Below, in pieces: positions 9,282 through 9,887 of a stretch of DNA of 9,887 nt. The translations under genes were made by a program, and so were the position numbers. The stretch is from Gemmatimonadaceae bacterium (GTDB lineage Bacteria; Gemmatimonadota; Gemmatimonadetes; Gemmatimonadales; Gemmatimonadaceae): the NCBI GenBank assembly GCA_013813605.1, contig JACCRL010000006.1, forward strand, positions 1 to 9,887, written 5' to 3'. The number at the start of each line of letters is the position of its first letter. The stretch's first letter is position 1. The notes beneath the pieces were generated by a model. That model worked only from the letters and a program-made list of their open reading frames with translations, did no database searches and had not been told where the DNA came from.

Positions 9282-9887
9282 ACAACAGGTCGGCGATGAG
9301 GCTTCCCACGGTGACCATGATGCTGCCGACGATCACCGCTCCAATGACGAGCGGATAGTCGCGGCTGCCGATGGCGCTCACGAGAGTGAGCCCCATTCCC
9401 GGCCACGCAAACACCTTTTCGATGAAAACCGCGCCAGTAAGGAGAGCGGGGAAGGCCAGCCCGATCAGGCTGATGATCGGCAACAGCGCGTTCCGGAGCG
9501 CGTGGCGGCGCAGTATCGCACTCTCGGTAAGTCCCTTGAGCCGCGCGGTGCGGATGTAGTCGGCGGGGAGGACGTCGAGGAGCGCGGCGCGCTGGAAACG
9601 CGCGACACCGGCGGCGGCGAGGATTGTCAGCGTGAACGCGGGCAGGGCGAGGTGACGCGCCCGGTCCACAATGCGGCCGCCGAAGCCCATCGAGTCGTGC
9701 ATCACTGCGTCGATCGCTCCGCCGACCGGGAAAATCGGCAGCCAGTATGTGAAGGCGAGTAGCGCCAGGATCGCGAACCAGAAATCCGGCATCGAGGATA
9801 GCACGAGCGACAGGCCGTCGAGCAGGCGATCGATCACTGATCCGCGACGCGCCACCTGGACGAGCGCGACGAGAATTCCCAGTGCGA
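9247..9887 (-). CDS. oppB: Peptide ABC transporter permease, OppB/DppB type, C-terminal part (5' end cut by window edge)
   Basis: The reading frame is open from the right edge (ALGILVALVQVARRG...) to a TAG at 9247-9249, covering about 213 residues; the first helix and the usual N-terminal domain lie outside the window. Recognisable parts are the helix-2 remnant, the SMPDFWFAILAL helix, the EAA loop PADYIRTARLKGLTE with HALRNALLPI, and the near-invariant OppB segment FIEKVFAWPGMG. It ends in ADPRIRGA, the usual YxxxDPRIR-type terminus of OppB/DppB. GTG 9855 opens a sub-frame, but the codons upstream stay in frame and look like membrane helix, so the true start is upstream of the window. It is the first visible gene of the peptide-import operon. 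Confidence 0.93.
   Translation of the reverse strand, partial: ALGILVALVQVARRGSVIDRLLDGLSLVLSSMPDFWFAILALLAFTYWLPIFPVGGAIDAVMHDSMGFGGRIVDRARHLALPAFTLTILAAAGVARFQRAALLDVLPADYIRTARLKGLTESAILRRHALRNALLPIISLIGLAFPALLTGAVFIEKVFAWPGMGLTLVSAIGSRDYPLVIGAVIVGSIMVTVGSLIADLLYAYADPRIRGA

Overview
The window is a compact, GC-rich bacterial segment with no RNA genes, CRISPR array or mobile element that I can see. Nearly every base is coding and most neighbouring genes overlap. Several starts are non-ATG (GTG or TTG). An Omp85-type outer-membrane barrel and a periplasmic DUF3108-type protein point to a double-membrane (Gram-negative type) organism. Base composition, the Omp85/DUF3108/glycosyltransferase mix and a peptide-transport operon would fit a Gemmatimonadota-like bacterium, but this lineage call is an impression, not a demonstrated placement.

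Left part (1-2928, all minus strand, read right to left): a class I glutamine-amidotransferase-like C26 peptidase (gamma-glutamyl hydrolase/PuuD type), a family 4 glycosyltransferase, a family 2 glycosyltransferase and the first 107 codons of a secreted DUF3108-type protein. Two junctions are stop/start overlaps of one base (TAGTG at 2186-2190, TGATG at 319-323), so the four genes look like one translationally coupled envelope or glycan operon.

Middle (2928-4655, plus strand): a lone divergent gene for an Omp85/BamA/TamA-like outer-membrane protein with a signal peptide, apparently one POTRA domain and a C-terminal barrel carrying the VRGF motif. Its best start shares its first base with the best start of the C26 peptidase gene, so the two transcripts must run into each other's 5' coding regions.

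Right part (4722-9887, minus strand): a peptide ABC importer in the order permease B (cut by the window end), permease C, ATPase D, ATPase F, with every junction overlapping, followed 18 bases later by a proton-coupled POT/PTR peptide transporter. Together they make a peptide-uptake operon with an ATP-driven and a proton-driven inner-membrane route. No substrate-binding protein (OppA/DppA) lies in the window; it may be upstream of oppB, off the right edge. The short gap at 4656-4721 between this operon and the converging outer-membrane gene holds a plausible minus-strand terminator hairpin.

Most of the window is well-known biology. The points most worth a second look are the head-to-head start overlap, the divergent single-POTRA Omp85 protein, and the joining of a POT symporter to an Opp operon.
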